From Lentzea albida (GTDB lineage Bacteria; Actinomycetota; Actinomycetes; Mycobacteriales; Pseudonocardiaceae): 64,000 bases of DNA. The DNA is taken from positions 310,001-374,000 of the forward strand of contig NZ_FOFV01000001.1 in the NCBI RefSeq assembly GCF_900111005.1, read 5' to 3'. Position 1 is the stretch's first letter. The number at the start of each line of letters is the position of its first letter. The notes under the pieces were generated by a model that worked only from the letters and a program-made list of their open reading frames with translations, did no database searches and was not told where the DNA came from. The translations under genes and the position numbers were made by a program. Positions 1-7,510 of this stretch are shown in pieces.

Positions 1-2
1 GC

Positions 3-635
3 CGGCGCTACAACATCTGCTACCTCAACGCCCTGCAGACGCAGCCGACCGGCGCGAACGGCGGGCTCGACTGGTGGCGGCAGAACCACGACGACCTGCT
101 CGTGAAGAAGCCGAACGGCGAAGTCGCGATCGACCCGGAGTGGGGCGAGGGCATCCTCGACATCTCCACGGGCGAGAAGCGGAACCGGATCCTCGAGATC
201 CAGAAGAAGTGGATCAAGGACTGCAAGACGTCCATGTTCAAGGGCGTCGAGCCGGACAACCTCGACTCCTACAGGCGGGCCGAGGGAGCGTTCGACCTCA
301 ACGCCACCAAGGAGTTCATGAAGGCGTTCGTGCAGTACGCGCACGAGCAGGGTCTTGCCGTCGCGCAGAAGAACGCGGCCGAACTGGGGTCCGCGGGCAA
401 GAAGGAGATCGGCTTCGACTTCGCGATCACCGAGGACTGCCAGGCGCAGGGCCAGTGCGGGTCCTACGCCGAGGTGTTCGGCGACGACTTCTTCCAGATC
501 GAGTACACCGACGAGGGTTTCCGGAAGTCCTGCGCCGACCGCGGCGGACGGGTGTCGGTCATCCGCCGCGACCGGAACATCGTGCCGTACGGGCACGAGG
601 ACTACGTCTACGAGGTCTGCCCGCCCAGCGTCTGA
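3..635 (+). CDS. GH114-type endo-alpha-1,4-polygalactosaminidase-like protein, 3' part
   Basis: The gene enters from the left edge, so only the last 210 codons are present. The fragment opens with the ICYLNALQTQP segment and carries GVEPDNLDSY near fragment residue 82; both are hallmarks of the GH114 TIM-barrel (DUF297), whose acidic residues in the VEPDN segment are the presumed catalytic centre. Known members hydrolyse galactosaminogalactan-type polymers and are usually secreted; the signal peptide would lie outside the window. The C-terminus ends normally at TGA and overlaps the convergent SRPBCC gene by 28 bp. Family call is confident from motifs, substrate is inferred from the family only. 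Confidence 0.8.
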   Translation, partial: RRYNICYLNALQTQPTGANGGLDWWRQNHDDLLVKKPNGEVAIDPEWGEGILDISTGEKRNRILEIQKKWIKDCKTSMFKGVEPDNLDSYRRAEGAFDLNATKEFMKAFVQYAHEQGLAVAQKNAAELGSAGKKEIGFDFAITEDCQAQGQCGSYAEVFGDDFFQIEYTDEGFRKSCADRGGRVSVIRRDRNIVPYGHEDYVYEVCPPSV

Positions 636-1336
636 GCCAGGAACGCCTGCCACCGCTCGGCCTGGCCGGTCGCGTCGCCGAAGACGTGGTGACCGACGGC
701 GTTCGTGCCGTGGAACCGGTACAGCCCTTCGGGTCCGCGCACGCCGAGCATCACGCCGGGAAGGCCGTAGTCGACGACCCCCTCGACCCCCAGCGGTTGC
801 AGCGTCACCTCGTCGCCGACCTGGAACTCCGCCGGCACGCCGAGTGCGGCGGCCAGGCGCGGCCACGCGTCCTGCGGCTGCTCCTCGGGCGCCTGCGCGA
901 AGACGTACGTGCCGCGCTGCCCGGGGAAGTGCTTCACGTACTGGCCCAGCGTGAACAGGTACATGTTCCAGCCGTGCGACTGCTGGTCGACGAACTCGTC
1001 GCCCCAGCCGTCGGCGAGGATCCCGCTGTGCACGAACCGCAGCACGGTCGTGCCCTGGTCGCGGCCCTCGATCAGGTACTCCATCGCGTGGAACGTGCCG
1101 TCCTCGCCCTTGGCGCTGGAGTAGGCGAGGTGCTTGCCCGGCTCCCAGGCGGTGATCGTCGAGGACTCCTGGAAGAAGCCCATGTCGAGCGTCATGCGTC
1201 CGCCGAGGCGTCCGTCCACGGTGTGCGGGCCCATGAACCACGAGTCGATGCCCGGGCCCGTGGCGATGGCGTCCCAGACCTGCTCCGGGGTTCCGTCGAC
1301 CTCGACTTCCTTGCTGATCTCGAACTCGCGGGTCAC
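608..1336 (-). CDS. SRPBCC (AHSA1-like) domain protein
   Basis: A 242-residue protein starting MTREFEISKEVEVDGTPEQV, the usual entry into an AHSA1/START-like helix-grip fold that binds a hydrophobic ligand. The first about 140 residues form the SRPBCC domain (WDAIATGPGIDSWF, then GGRMTLDMGF); the rest is a less typical C-terminal extension. I start it at GTG 1336 because an AAGGAGG Shine-Dalgarno sits just upstream and the GTGA overlaps the stop of the ArsR gene, so the two are translationally coupled. ArsR plus AHSA1 pairs are common in actinobacteria; the regulator probably senses a small molecule and the SRPBCC protein binds or modifies it. No specific ligand can be named. Confidence 0.85.
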   Translation of the reverse strand: MTREFEISKEVEVDGTPEQVWDAIATGPGIDSWFMGPHTVDGRLGGRMTLDMGFFQESSTITAWEPGKHLAYSSAKGEDGTFHAMEYLIEGRDQGTTVLRFVHSGILADGWGDEFVDQQSHGWNMYLFTLGQYVKHFPGQRGTYVFAQAPEEQPQDAWPRLAAALGVPAEFQVGDEVTLQPLGVEGVVDYGLPGVMLGVRGPEGLYRFHGTNAVGHHVFGDATGQAERWQAFLAQTLGGQTS

Positions 1337-1932
1337 GACTCTTCCTCCTTGGACGCGTTCACGCTCGGGTGCAGGGCGACGACGACTCGGTGCGGACGCC
1401 CTCCTTCGGCCTGTTCGTCGTGGTACTTCGCCACCAGCTGCGTCATGAAGCCCGCGAGCTCCTCGGCGAACGCCGCGCGGTCCGCCGCCGAAGCGAAGCG
1501 GACCTCGCCGTCGAGCGCGAAGGTCGCGAGCCGCTTCTTCGCCCTGGTCGCGCCCGTGATCAGCGTGCCGACGTCGCGCACCAGCCTGGCCGAGACCGCG
1601 AGCAGCCACCGCGCGGACAACCGGTCGGGGGAGCGCGCCGGGTCGGGCTGCACGGCCGCGAGCGCCGTCGGGGAGATGACGTAGGACGCGGCGGTCGCCT
1701 GCAGCAGGCGCTCGTTCACGTTGCCCTTGCGCCGTTCCTCGACGAGCTCCACCAGGCCGTGCTGCTCCAGCGTGCGCAGGTGGTAGTTCACCTTCTGCCT
1801 CGGCAGCCCGACCTTCGCGGCGAGCATCGTCGCCGATCCTGGCTCTGCCAGCTCCGCGAGCAGACGCGCCCGCACCGGGTCCAGCGACACCTCGGCCGCG
1901 GAAGGGTCCTCGATCACCGCCACTTCGAACAT
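1333..1932 (-). CDS. ArsR-family winged-helix transcriptional regulator
   Basis: A 199-residue protein with an N-terminal winged helix-turn-helix (about residues 18-80): SLDPVRARLLAELAEPGSAT, then the recognition helix LPRQKVNYHLRTLEQHGLV and the wing VEERRKGNVNERLL. The C-terminal half is helical and likely dimerises. It has no cysteine pair of the metal-sensing ArsR type, so an organic or no ligand is more likely. It is first gene of a two-gene operon with the SRPBCC gene (4-bp overlap). A TAGT-N5-ACTA dyad overlaps its own promoter region, in keeping with autorepression, which is an inference. Confidence 0.9.
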   Translation of the reverse strand: MFEVAVIEDPSAAEVSLDPVRARLLAELAEPGSATMLAAKVGLPRQKVNYHLRTLEQHGLVELVEERRKGNVNERLLQATAASYVISPTALAAVQPDPARSPDRLSARWLLAVSARLVRDVGTLITGATRAKKRLATFALDGEVRFASAADRAAFAEELAGFMTQLVAKYHDEQAEGGRPHRVVVALHPSVNASKEEES

Positions 1933-1960
1933 GGCGCAAGCGTCACACCGAAAACAAAAT

Positions 1961-1973
1961 TAGTCAAGAACTA
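1961..1973 (-). promoter_or_regulatory. Candidate promoter/operator for the ArsR operon
   Basis: TAGT-caaga-ACTA is a short dyad in an unusually A/T-rich stretch. Read on the minus strand it contains TTGACT, a good -35 element about 30 bp before the ArsR ATG, which would give a leaderless or near-leaderless transcript. No good -10 hexamer is seen, so this is a tentative call. Confidence 0.3.
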
Positions 1974-2079
1974 TGGTGCTGTCGGTGACTTTGCTCCACC
2001 TGGGTGGCGTTGGAGCCGGTACCGTAAGCGATGTCTCGATTGGTCGTTGCACGTTCGCAACCCTTGAGGAGACAAACAC

Positions 2080-2253
2080 ATGATCTTGATGCTCGTGCTG
2101 ACCCTGCTCGCCCTGCCGTTCGCCCTGATCGCGGCGAACGTCGGCAGACGCAGGTGGATCCGCAAGCGGGGTGTGGCGAGGGTCCGCGCCGAGCTCGACG
2201 CCTTCCACGCCGAGCTCGCACGGGCGGGGCTCAGTCACTTCTCCGGGAGCTGA
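2080..2253 (+). CDS. Small membrane protein, 57 residues
   Basis: A short reading frame starting ATG 2080 after a good Shine-Dalgarno (TTGAGGAGA). The product begins MILMLVLTLLALPFALIAAN, one hydrophobic helix, followed by a strongly basic patch (GRRRWIRKRG) and a short amphipathic helix (VRAELDAFHAELARAG), so it is probably an inner-membrane protein with a short cytoplasmic tail. The last 19 bp overlap the end of the convergent LLM oxidoreductase gene. I do not recognise a family. Support is the RBS, the plausible topology and third-position GC bias; translation is not proven. Confidence 0.6.
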   Translation: MILMLVLTLLALPFALIAANVGRRRWIRKRGVARVRAELDAFHAELARAGLSHFSGS

Positions 2254-3197
2254 AGCACCTCTCCCGAAGGGGAGATCCTCGTGACGACGTCGCCGTAGCG
2301 GTCCAGCAGCGCGGCCGTGACGGTCTCCGGGGAGCCGAGGACGCAGAACTCGCCGAGCACCTCGTCCGTGATCAGCCCGCTCATCTCCGCCCACTGCTGC
2401 CGCCGCGACATGCGGTGCAGCTCCTCGTGCAGCGCGCCCCAGCCGTGCAGGTCCAGCACCGGCCTGTAGGCGGGCGTCGACCCGTAGAACGCGATCTGCC
2501 GCTTCACGTCGGCGATCTCCGCGTCGTTCGTCGCCGCGAACACGGGCCCGCTGATCTCGAAGCCCTCGAGCGTCCTGCCCACCTTCGCCCGGCCGCGCTC
2601 CAGCGCCGGCAGCGTCACCTCGCGCAGGTACCTCTCGGTCGTGAAGTTGTGGCACAGGAAGCCGTCCGCGACCTCACCCGCCACCTCGGTCATCCGCTCG
2701 CCGACGCCCGCGAGGTAGATCGGCGCGGTGCCGTGCGGGTTCGGGCCCGGGTCGAAGAACGGCGTCATCAGCGTGTGCTTGTAGAACTCGCCGCGGAACG
2801 CCAGCCGCTCGCCGGTCTCCCACGCGTGCCAGATCGCGCGGATCGCCAGCACGAACTCGCGCATCCGCGCCGCAGGTCTGCCCCACGGCATGGAGAAGCG
2901 CTTGGTGATGTGGGCTTCGACCTGCGAGCCCAGCCCGAGGTTGAAGCGGCCACCGGAGAGCAGCTGGAGGTCGTTCGCCGTCGTCGCGACGGTCATCGGG
3001 TTGCGTGCGAACGCCACCGCGATGGCCGTGCCGAGCTCGATCCGCTCGGTCGCCGCGGCGGCGCCGGCCAGCGCGAGGAACGGGTCGTGCTTGGTCTCGG
3101 CGAGCCAGAACCCGTCGTAGCCCCGGTCCTCCGCCCGCTTCGCGATGGCCCCGGCCTCGCCGGGCGTGTAGTCGACGGCAGCATTGTCCAGCTTCAT
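2235..3197 (-). CDS. F420-dependent LLM-class oxidoreductase
   Basis: A 320-residue TIM-barrel protein of the luciferase-like monooxygenase superfamily. Visible family features are AIAKRAEDRGYDGFWLAETK near the N-terminus, ATERIELGTAIAVAFARNP and LSGGRFNLGLGSQVEAH, which form the flavin/F420 site, and a C-terminal LGSPETVTAALLDRYG segment. It most resembles the F420-using branch common in mycobacteria and relatives (TIGR03617-type). The substrate cannot be read from sequence. It is a single gene with no obvious operon partner; start ATG 3197 fits the family N-terminus (MKLDNAAVDYTPGEAG). Confidence 0.9.
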   Translation of the reverse strand: MKLDNAAVDYTPGEAGAIAKRAEDRGYDGFWLAETKHDPFLALAGAAAATERIELGTAIAVAFARNPMTVATTANDLQLLSGGRFNLGLGSQVEAHITKRFSMPWGRPAARMREFVLAIRAIWHAWETGERLAFRGEFYKHTLMTPFFDPGPNPHGTAPIYLAGVGERMTEVAGEVADGFLCHNFTTERYLREVTLPALERGRAKVGRTLEGFEISGPVFAATNDAEIADVKRQIAFYGSTPAYRPVLDLHGWGALHEELHRMSRRQQWAEMSGLITDEVLGEFCVLGSPETVTAALLDRYGDVVTRISPSGEVLQLPEK

Positions 3198-3215
3198 GCG
3201 CCTGAGGCTATTGGG

Positions 3216-3929
3216 TCACCGGTAGCCGTACCGGGACTCGCAGGCGATGCCGTTGCGGTTCTCGTCGAGCTCGACGCGGTAGCCGGGCTGGCCCCAGTAG
3301 AGCGGCGCCTTGCCGGCGCGGACCACGTCGTTGCAACTCGCGTAGAAGACGGTCTTCGGCTTGGGCGTCGTGGTGGCGGGCTTCGGCTTCGTCGTGGTCG
3401 TGACCGGCGGCGGGGGAGGCGGGGCCGACGTCTCGAGGGTCTCCTTGCCGCCGCAGGGCGCTCCCCACAGGCCCATCGGAACGCGCTGCGCGGCGCCTTC
3501 CGCCTCCTTCTGCGCGGGCGTCGGGGTGCCCGCGGTGCGGCCGGCGCCGTTGCCCAGCGCGAGCAACGCGTAGTCCGTGCCGTCGGCGAGGCTGAGCGCG
3601 CCGGTGGTCCTGTCGTAGCGCACCTGCTGGTTGAGCAGCATCGCCGCCGCGAACTTCCCGGCGGCCTCCGCCCAGCACGGTCCCGGCTGGGCGAGGCCGC
3701 TGACCTCCGCCTTCGACCCGTCGGAGAGCATCACGGCGCGGCCGTCGACGATCGACGTCACGCTGATCCCGAGCTGGGCCGGCGGAACGGTCGCCGACGC
3801 CGACGACGTCACCGGTGTGTCCTCGGCCGGCTTCTCGACCGCCACCGGCCTCGACTGCTGCACCTGCGTGGCGCACCCCGCGGTGAACAGGACCAGCACG
3901 ATTCCGCCCACAGATCTCCACCCCGACAT
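3216..3929 (-). CDS. Excalibur-domain lipoprotein
   Basis: A 237-residue predicted lipoprotein. The N-terminus has a short hydrophobic signal with lipobox FTAGC and lipidation cysteine Cys19. A middle domain (about residues 50-150; SVTSIVDGRAVMLSDGSKAE) resembles a small beta-barrel of the thermonuclease-like kind but without obvious catalytic residues. A Pro/Thr/Lys linker (TTTTKPKPATTTPKPK) leads to a C-terminal excalibur calcium-binding motif, LDENRNGIACES, matching the DxDxDGxxCE pattern in degenerate form. It is probably exported to the outer face of the membrane. Function unknown; excalibur domains are known from surface proteins. Confidence 0.85.
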   Translation of the reverse strand: MSGWRSVGGIVLVLFTAGCATQVQQSRPVAVEKPAEDTPVTSSASATVPPAQLGISVTSIVDGRAVMLSDGSKAEVSGLAQPGPCWAEAAGKFAAAMLLNQQVRYDRTTGALSLADGTDYALLALGNGAGRTAGTPTPAQKEAEGAAQRVPMGLWGAPCGGKETLETSAPPPPPPVTTTTKPKPATTTPKPKTVFYASCNDVVRAGKAPLYWGQPGYRVELDENRNGIACESRYGYR

Positions 3930-3971
3930 AGCCCTGCATACTGCCGTCGGGACGGGGTGTGGCCAAGGTTA

Positions 3972-4017
3972 CGTATTTCGGTCGGATCGGTTCACCGGGA
4001 TGTCGAACCGAAATACG
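3972..4017. repeat. 11-bp inverted repeat, hairpin or operator
   Basis: CGTATTTCGGT at 3972-3982 is repeated exactly inverted as ACCGAAATACG at 4007-4017, with a 24-base loop. It lies 12 bp past the stop of the hotdog gene and about 43 bp before the excalibur lipoprotein start, both on the minus strand. It could terminate the first or regulate the second. There is no T-run, so an operator is as likely as a terminator. Confidence 0.55.
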
Positions 4018-4029
4018 GAGATGCCCAGT

Positions 4030-4482
4030 TCAGCGTGCGGGCTTGAGCGTCCAGACGACCACCATCTCACCGGTGGTCACGCCCTCGGCGTTGGTGATCG
4101 TGATGGTGACGGGGAACTCGGGCCGCGTGCCCGACTCCAGCTCGGCCAAGACCTCGTCCGCGGAGCGGCCCAGCACGGCCTCCGCGCGCAGCACGCCCAT
4201 CGCGATCTTCTTGTAGGAGATGTCCGCGCGGACGGCGAGAGGCGTGGCCTTGCCGAGGTGGGCGGCGAACGCGGCCATCACGACGGCGCCGGACGCGGAC
4301 TCGCCGAGGCCGAACATCATCGCGGCGTGCGGGCCGCCGATGTGGTTGTGCAGCGTCGGCTCGTCCGGCAGCGACGCGACGACGCGGCCGGCGGAGACCT
4401 CCTCGAACTCGATGCCGGTGGTCTTCACGTACGGCACCGCCTGCTTCATGGCGTCGGCCACGAACGACACGTCTTGGCTCAT
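4030..4482 (-). CDS. Hotdog-fold thioesterase (PaaI/DUF4442-like)
   Basis: A 150-residue hotdog protein. The central helix region HNHIGGPHAAMMFGLGESAS, followed by the strand VRADISYKKIAMGVLRAEA, is typical of the PaaI/DUF4442 acyl-CoA thioesterase group. The start at ATG 4482 (MSQDVSFVADAMKQAVPYVK) gives the usual family length; an upstream in-frame start at 4533 would add 17 residues of no family character. It is divergent from the MarR/MFS pair, so the dyad at 4610-4645 could influence both. Substrate unknown. Confidence 0.8.
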   Translation of the reverse strand: MSQDVSFVADAMKQAVPYVKTTGIEFEEVSAGRVVASLPDEPTLHNHIGGPHAAMMFGLGESASGAVVMAAFAAHLGKATPLAVRADISYKKIAMGVLRAEAVLGRSADEVLAELESGTRPEFPVTITITNAEGVTTGEMVVVWTLKPAR

Positions 4483-4609
4483 GGGACCGGATGCTACCGG
4501 CGGGTAACCCGACCTGCTACCCGTCGGTAACAACTACCTGCCGCGCACGTACCACTCCGCGGTGGAGTGAGACCTGAAACTCACTTGCAATCCACTGGAC
4601 CGAGATGGA

Positions 4610-4645
4610 TGCTTGTAGCGAGCAACTAGTTGGGTGATACAAGCA
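4610..4645. promoter_or_regulatory. 36-bp symmetric operator candidate for the MarR regulator
   Basis: A fully symmetric double dyad: TGCTTGTA, five bases, CAACTAGTTG, five bases, TACAAGCA. The outer 8-bp arms and the inner 10-bp palindrome are both perfect and share one centre (4627/4628). It ends 12 bp before the chosen MarR ATG at 4658, where an autorepressor would block transcription. It also argues against an upstream GTG start at 4634, which lies inside the dyad. Confidence 0.65.
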
Positions 4646-4657
4646 ACGAGGTGGCAG

Positions 4658-5185
4658 ATGGTCGATCCGGGCAGGTGCACGAACAACGCCTGGGCCTTCG
4701 ATCCCGAGCACGAGCTCGCGGACCGGGTCGGGATGGCCATGGTGCGCCTGAACAAGATGCACGCCCAGATGAGCCACCAGATGGCGAAGCAGGGCATGGA
4801 CAAGTCCGCTTTCGTGCTCCTCGCGACGCTCTCCGGTCTCGGTGAGTGCCGCTCGAGTGCGCTGGCGGAGGCGGTGCTCTCCGACCCGTCGACGGTCAGC
4901 AGGCAGGTCGCCGCGCTGGTCAAGGACGGGCTCGTGGAGAGGCACGCCGATCCGGCGGACGGCAGGGCGAGCGTTCTCGCGGTGACCGAGGCGGGACGGA
5001 CGCTGATCAAGAACCGGCGCCGGCAGCGCAACGAGGCCATCGAGCTGATGTTCGCCGAGTGGCCGGAAGAGGAATTCAAGCTTTTCGCGGAGCTGTTCGA
5101 GCGCTTCGTGCAGGACTACGAGCGCACTGTTCCGTCGTACTTGACCGACCGCGGGACGGGGACCCGCGCAGGAGGGGAAGACTAG
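4658..5185 (+). CDS. MarR-family transcriptional regulator
   Basis: A 175-residue winged-helix regulator. Helices ADRVGMAMVRLNKMHAQMSH and ALAEAVLSDPSTVSRQVAALV (recognition helix) and the wing VERHADPADGRASVLAVTEAG are classic MarR features, followed by C-terminal dimerisation helices. I choose ATG 4658 with a GAGGTGG Shine-Dalgarno; the in-frame GTG at 4634 would sit within the operator dyad. It is three bases upstream of an EmrB/QacA-type exporter, the standard arrangement in which a drug or phenolic ligand releases the repressor and switches on efflux. Ligand unknown. Confidence 0.92.
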   Translation: MVDPGRCTNNAWAFDPEHELADRVGMAMVRLNKMHAQMSHQMAKQGMDKSAFVLLATLSGLGECRSSALAEAVLSDPSTVSRQVAALVKDGLVERHADPADGRASVLAVTEAGRTLIKNRRRQRNEAIELMFAEWPEEEFKLFAELFERFVQDYERTVPSYLTDRGTGTRAGGED

Positions 5186-5188
5186 AAA

Positions 5189-6823
5189 ATGTCATCAACA
5201 ACCGATGCGACACCCACGCCAGGGGTTTCCCTGACGCATCGCCAGATCATGACGGTGCTGTCCGGCCTGCTGCTGGGCATGTTCCTCGCCGCGCTGGACC
5301 AGATGATCGTCGCCAGCGCCATGAAGACCATCGCCGACCAGCTGCACGGGCAGACGCTGCAGGCGTGGGCGACCACCGCCTACCTGATCACCGCGACCAT
5401 CACGACCCCGTTGTACGGCAAGCTGTCGGACATCTACGGGCGCAAGCCGATGTACCTGGCGGCGATCACGCTGTTCCTGGCCGGCTCGCTGCTCTCCGGC
5501 ATCGCGACGTCGATGTACGAGCTCGCCGCGTTCCGCGCGGTGCAGGGCCTCGGCGCCGGTGGTCTCATGTCGCTCGCGTTCGCGATCATGGCGGACATCA
5601 TCTCGCCGCGTGAACGCAGCAAGTACTCCGCCTACTTCATGGCCGTGTTCGGCTCGGCCAGCGTGCTCGGCCCGGTCATCGGCGGCGTGTTCGCCGGTCT
5701 GGACTCGTTCCTCGGCGTGACGGGCTGGCGCTGGGTGTTCCTCGTGAACGTCCCGATCGCGCTGCTCGCGCTGTTCGTCGTGGCCCGCGTGCTGAACATC
5801 CCGCACCAGCGGGTGAACCACCGCATCGACTTCGGTGGCGCCATCGCGCTGACCGTCGGCCTGGTGCCGCTGCTGATCGTGGCCGAACAGGGCCGCGAGT
5901 GGGGCTGGGGCTCGGGTCTCTCGATCGCGATGTACGTGATCGGCGTGCTGGGCCTGGTGGCGTTCGTGTGGGTCGAGAACCGCATGGGCGACGAGGCGCT
6001 GCTGCCGATGCGGATGTTCCGCAACCACACGTTCGCGCTGGGCAACACGATCAACTTCGTGCTCGGCATCGGCATGTTCGGCGGCATGGTCTCCATCCCG
6101 CTGTACCTGCAGATCGTCAAGGGCGTCACGCCGACCGTCGCGGGTCTCCTGCTGCTGCCGATGACGTTCGGCATCATGTCGGCCACCGCCATCGCCGGCA
6201 AGGTCACCTCGACGACTGGGCGCTACAAGGTGTTCCCGATCATCGGTGCGGGGCTCATGGCGATCGCGTTGTTCCTGCTCAGCACCATCGGCACGGACAC
6301 GCCGACCTGGCAGGTCATGATCTACATGTTCCTGATGGGCGCGGGTCTCGGCCAGTGCATGCAGACGCTGCTGCTGGCGATCCAGAACGACGCCGAACCC
6401 CGTGACATGGGCGTGGCGACCGCCTCGGCGACGTTCTTCCGCCAGATCGGTGGCACGGTCGGCACCGCGGTGTTCCTGTCGATCCTGTTCAGCACGGTCG
6501 GCGGCAAGATCGCGGACGGCCTGCGGGCCGCGGCGCAGACCGACGCGTTCAAGGCCGCGCTGGCCCAGAACCCGGAGTTCGCGAAGACGCTGCAGAGCGG
6601 AAGCGGTGTGGACATCAACAACACCGAGTTCCTCAACCACCTCGACCCGGTGCTCGCGAAGCCGTTCCTCGACGGGTTCTCCAGCGCGATCGACACGGTC
6701 TTCATGACCGGTGGCATCGTGATGATCGCGGCGTTCGTCCTCGTGTGGTTCCTGCGCGAGAAGCCGCTGTCGACCAGGTCGGGCCTGGAGCGCGTCGCGG
6801 ACGCGGAGTCCCTCGCGGTCTGA
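5189..6823 (+). CDS. DHA2-family MFS drug exporter (EmrB/QacA type)
   Basis: A 544-residue integral membrane protein with about 14 predicted helices. MFS motif A is seen as GKLSDIYGRKP after helix 2, and FLAALDQMIVASAM in helix 1 is the usual DHA14 signature with a membrane-embedded acidic residue; GPVIGGVFA matches motif C of exporters. A large extracytoplasmic loop precedes the last helix, as in other DHA2 proteins. It should expel toxic compounds in exchange for protons. Co-transcribed with the MarR gene and followed by a strong shared terminator. Confidence 0.93.
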   Translation: MSSTTDATPTPGVSLTHRQIMTVLSGLLLGMFLAALDQMIVASAMKTIADQLHGQTLQAWATTAYLITATITTPLYGKLSDIYGRKPMYLAAITLFLAGSLLSGIATSMYELAAFRAVQGLGAGGLMSLAFAIMADIISPRERSKYSAYFMAVFGSASVLGPVIGGVFAGLDSFLGVTGWRWVFLVNVPIALLALFVVARVLNIPHQRVNHRIDFGGAIALTVGLVPLLIVAEQGREWGWGSGLSIAMYVIGVLGLVAFVWVENRMGDEALLPMRMFRNHTFALGNTINFVLGIGMFGGMVSIPLYLQIVKGVTPTVAGLLLLPMTFGIMSATAIAGKVTSTTGRYKVFPIIGAGLMAIALFLLSTIGTDTPTWQVMIYMFLMGAGLGQCMQTLLLAIQNDAEPRDMGVATASATFFRQIGGTVGTAVFLSILFSTVGGKIADGLRAAAQTDAFKAALAQNPEFAKTLQSGSGVDINNTEFLNHLDPVLAKPFLDGFSSAIDTVFMTGGIVMIAAFVLVWFLREKPLSTRSGLERVADAESLAV

Positions 6824-6837
6824 CGTTCGTCCAACGA

Positions 6838-6871
6838 AAAAGAGGGGCCGCCTTCGGGCGGCCCCTCTTTT
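6838..6871. terminator. Bidirectional intrinsic terminator
   Basis: Perfect 15-bp stem (6838-6852 with 6857-6871) with a TTCG tetraloop; the arms begin with AAAA and end with TTTT, so it works for the MFS gene on the plus strand and for ppa on the minus strand. Confidence 0.95.
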
Positions 6872-6879
6872 CTTCGTGC

Positions 6880-7386
6880 TTAGTGGAACGTCTCGCCGCG
6901 TGCCTCGGCGTCCTTCAGGCGCTGGTAGGAGCGCTTGATCTCGGCCTCGGCCTCGGTGCGGCCCACCCAGGACGCGCCCTCGACGCTCTTGCCCGGCTCG
7001 AGGTCCTTGTAGACCTCGAAGAAGTGCTGGATCTCCAGGCGGTCGAACTCCGCCAGGTGGTGGATGTCGCGCAGGTGCTCGTGGCGCGGGTCGTTGGCCG
7101 GGACGCACAGAACCTTGTCGTCGCCGCCCTTCTCATCCGTCATGCGGAACATGCCGATCGCACGAGCGGCGATCAGGCAGCCGGGGAACGTCGGCTCCTG
7201 GACGAGGACGAGGGCGTCCAACGGGTCGCCGTCCTCACCCAGGGTGTTCTCGATGAACCCGTAGTCGGCGGGGTACTGCGTCGACGTGAACAACGTGCGG
7301 TCGAGGCGGATGCGGCCACTCTTGTGGTCCACCTCGTACTTGTTGCGCACGCCCTTGGGGATCTCGATCAGGACGTCGAATTCCAC
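6880..7386 (-). CDS. ppa: Inorganic pyrophosphatase, family I
   Basis: A 168-residue soluble hexameric-type pyrophosphatase that hydrolyses PPi to phosphate and pulls biosynthetic reactions forward. The family signature DGDPLDAL (Asp52, Asp54, Asp57), plus [15 protein letters not shown] and [10 protein letters not shown], supply the metal- and phosphate-binding residues. Start is GTG 7386 ([12 protein letters not shown]), which matches actinobacterial orthologues, after a GCGAGG ribosome site; a longer reading frame runs upstream into the dacB leader but is not coding. Divergent from dacB, an arrangement kept across many actinobacteria. Confidence 0.97.
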   Translation of the reverse strand: MEFDVLIEIPKGVRNKYEVDHKSGRIRLDRTLFTSTQYPADYGFIENTLGEDGDPLDALVLVQEPTFPGCLIAARAIGMFRMTDEKGGDDKVLCVPANDPRHEHLRDIHHLAEFDRLEIQHFFEVYKDLEPGKSVEGASWVGRTEAEAEIKRSYQRLKDAEARGETFH

Positions 7387-7510
7387 TGGTCCTCGCTCAT
7401 GTAGCCCATTCGTGATGCCCACTAGTGTGGACCACGACGCCTTGTCAACCCTCACCGGAGCGGTGGTTGGTGGGTGTGAGATTGCCCGTACCGAACTGAC
7501 GGAGGCCTCC

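Noticed and set aside
74-1684. A 536-codon plus-strand frame across three genes
   Set aside because: It runs in shadow frames of the GH114, SRPBCC and ArsR genes, and its Arg-rich product has no recognisable domain.
7286-7510. An N-terminal extension of dacB by 75 codons
   Set aside because: It would overlap the ppa gene and its promoter; GTG 7511 has a well-placed GGAGG site.
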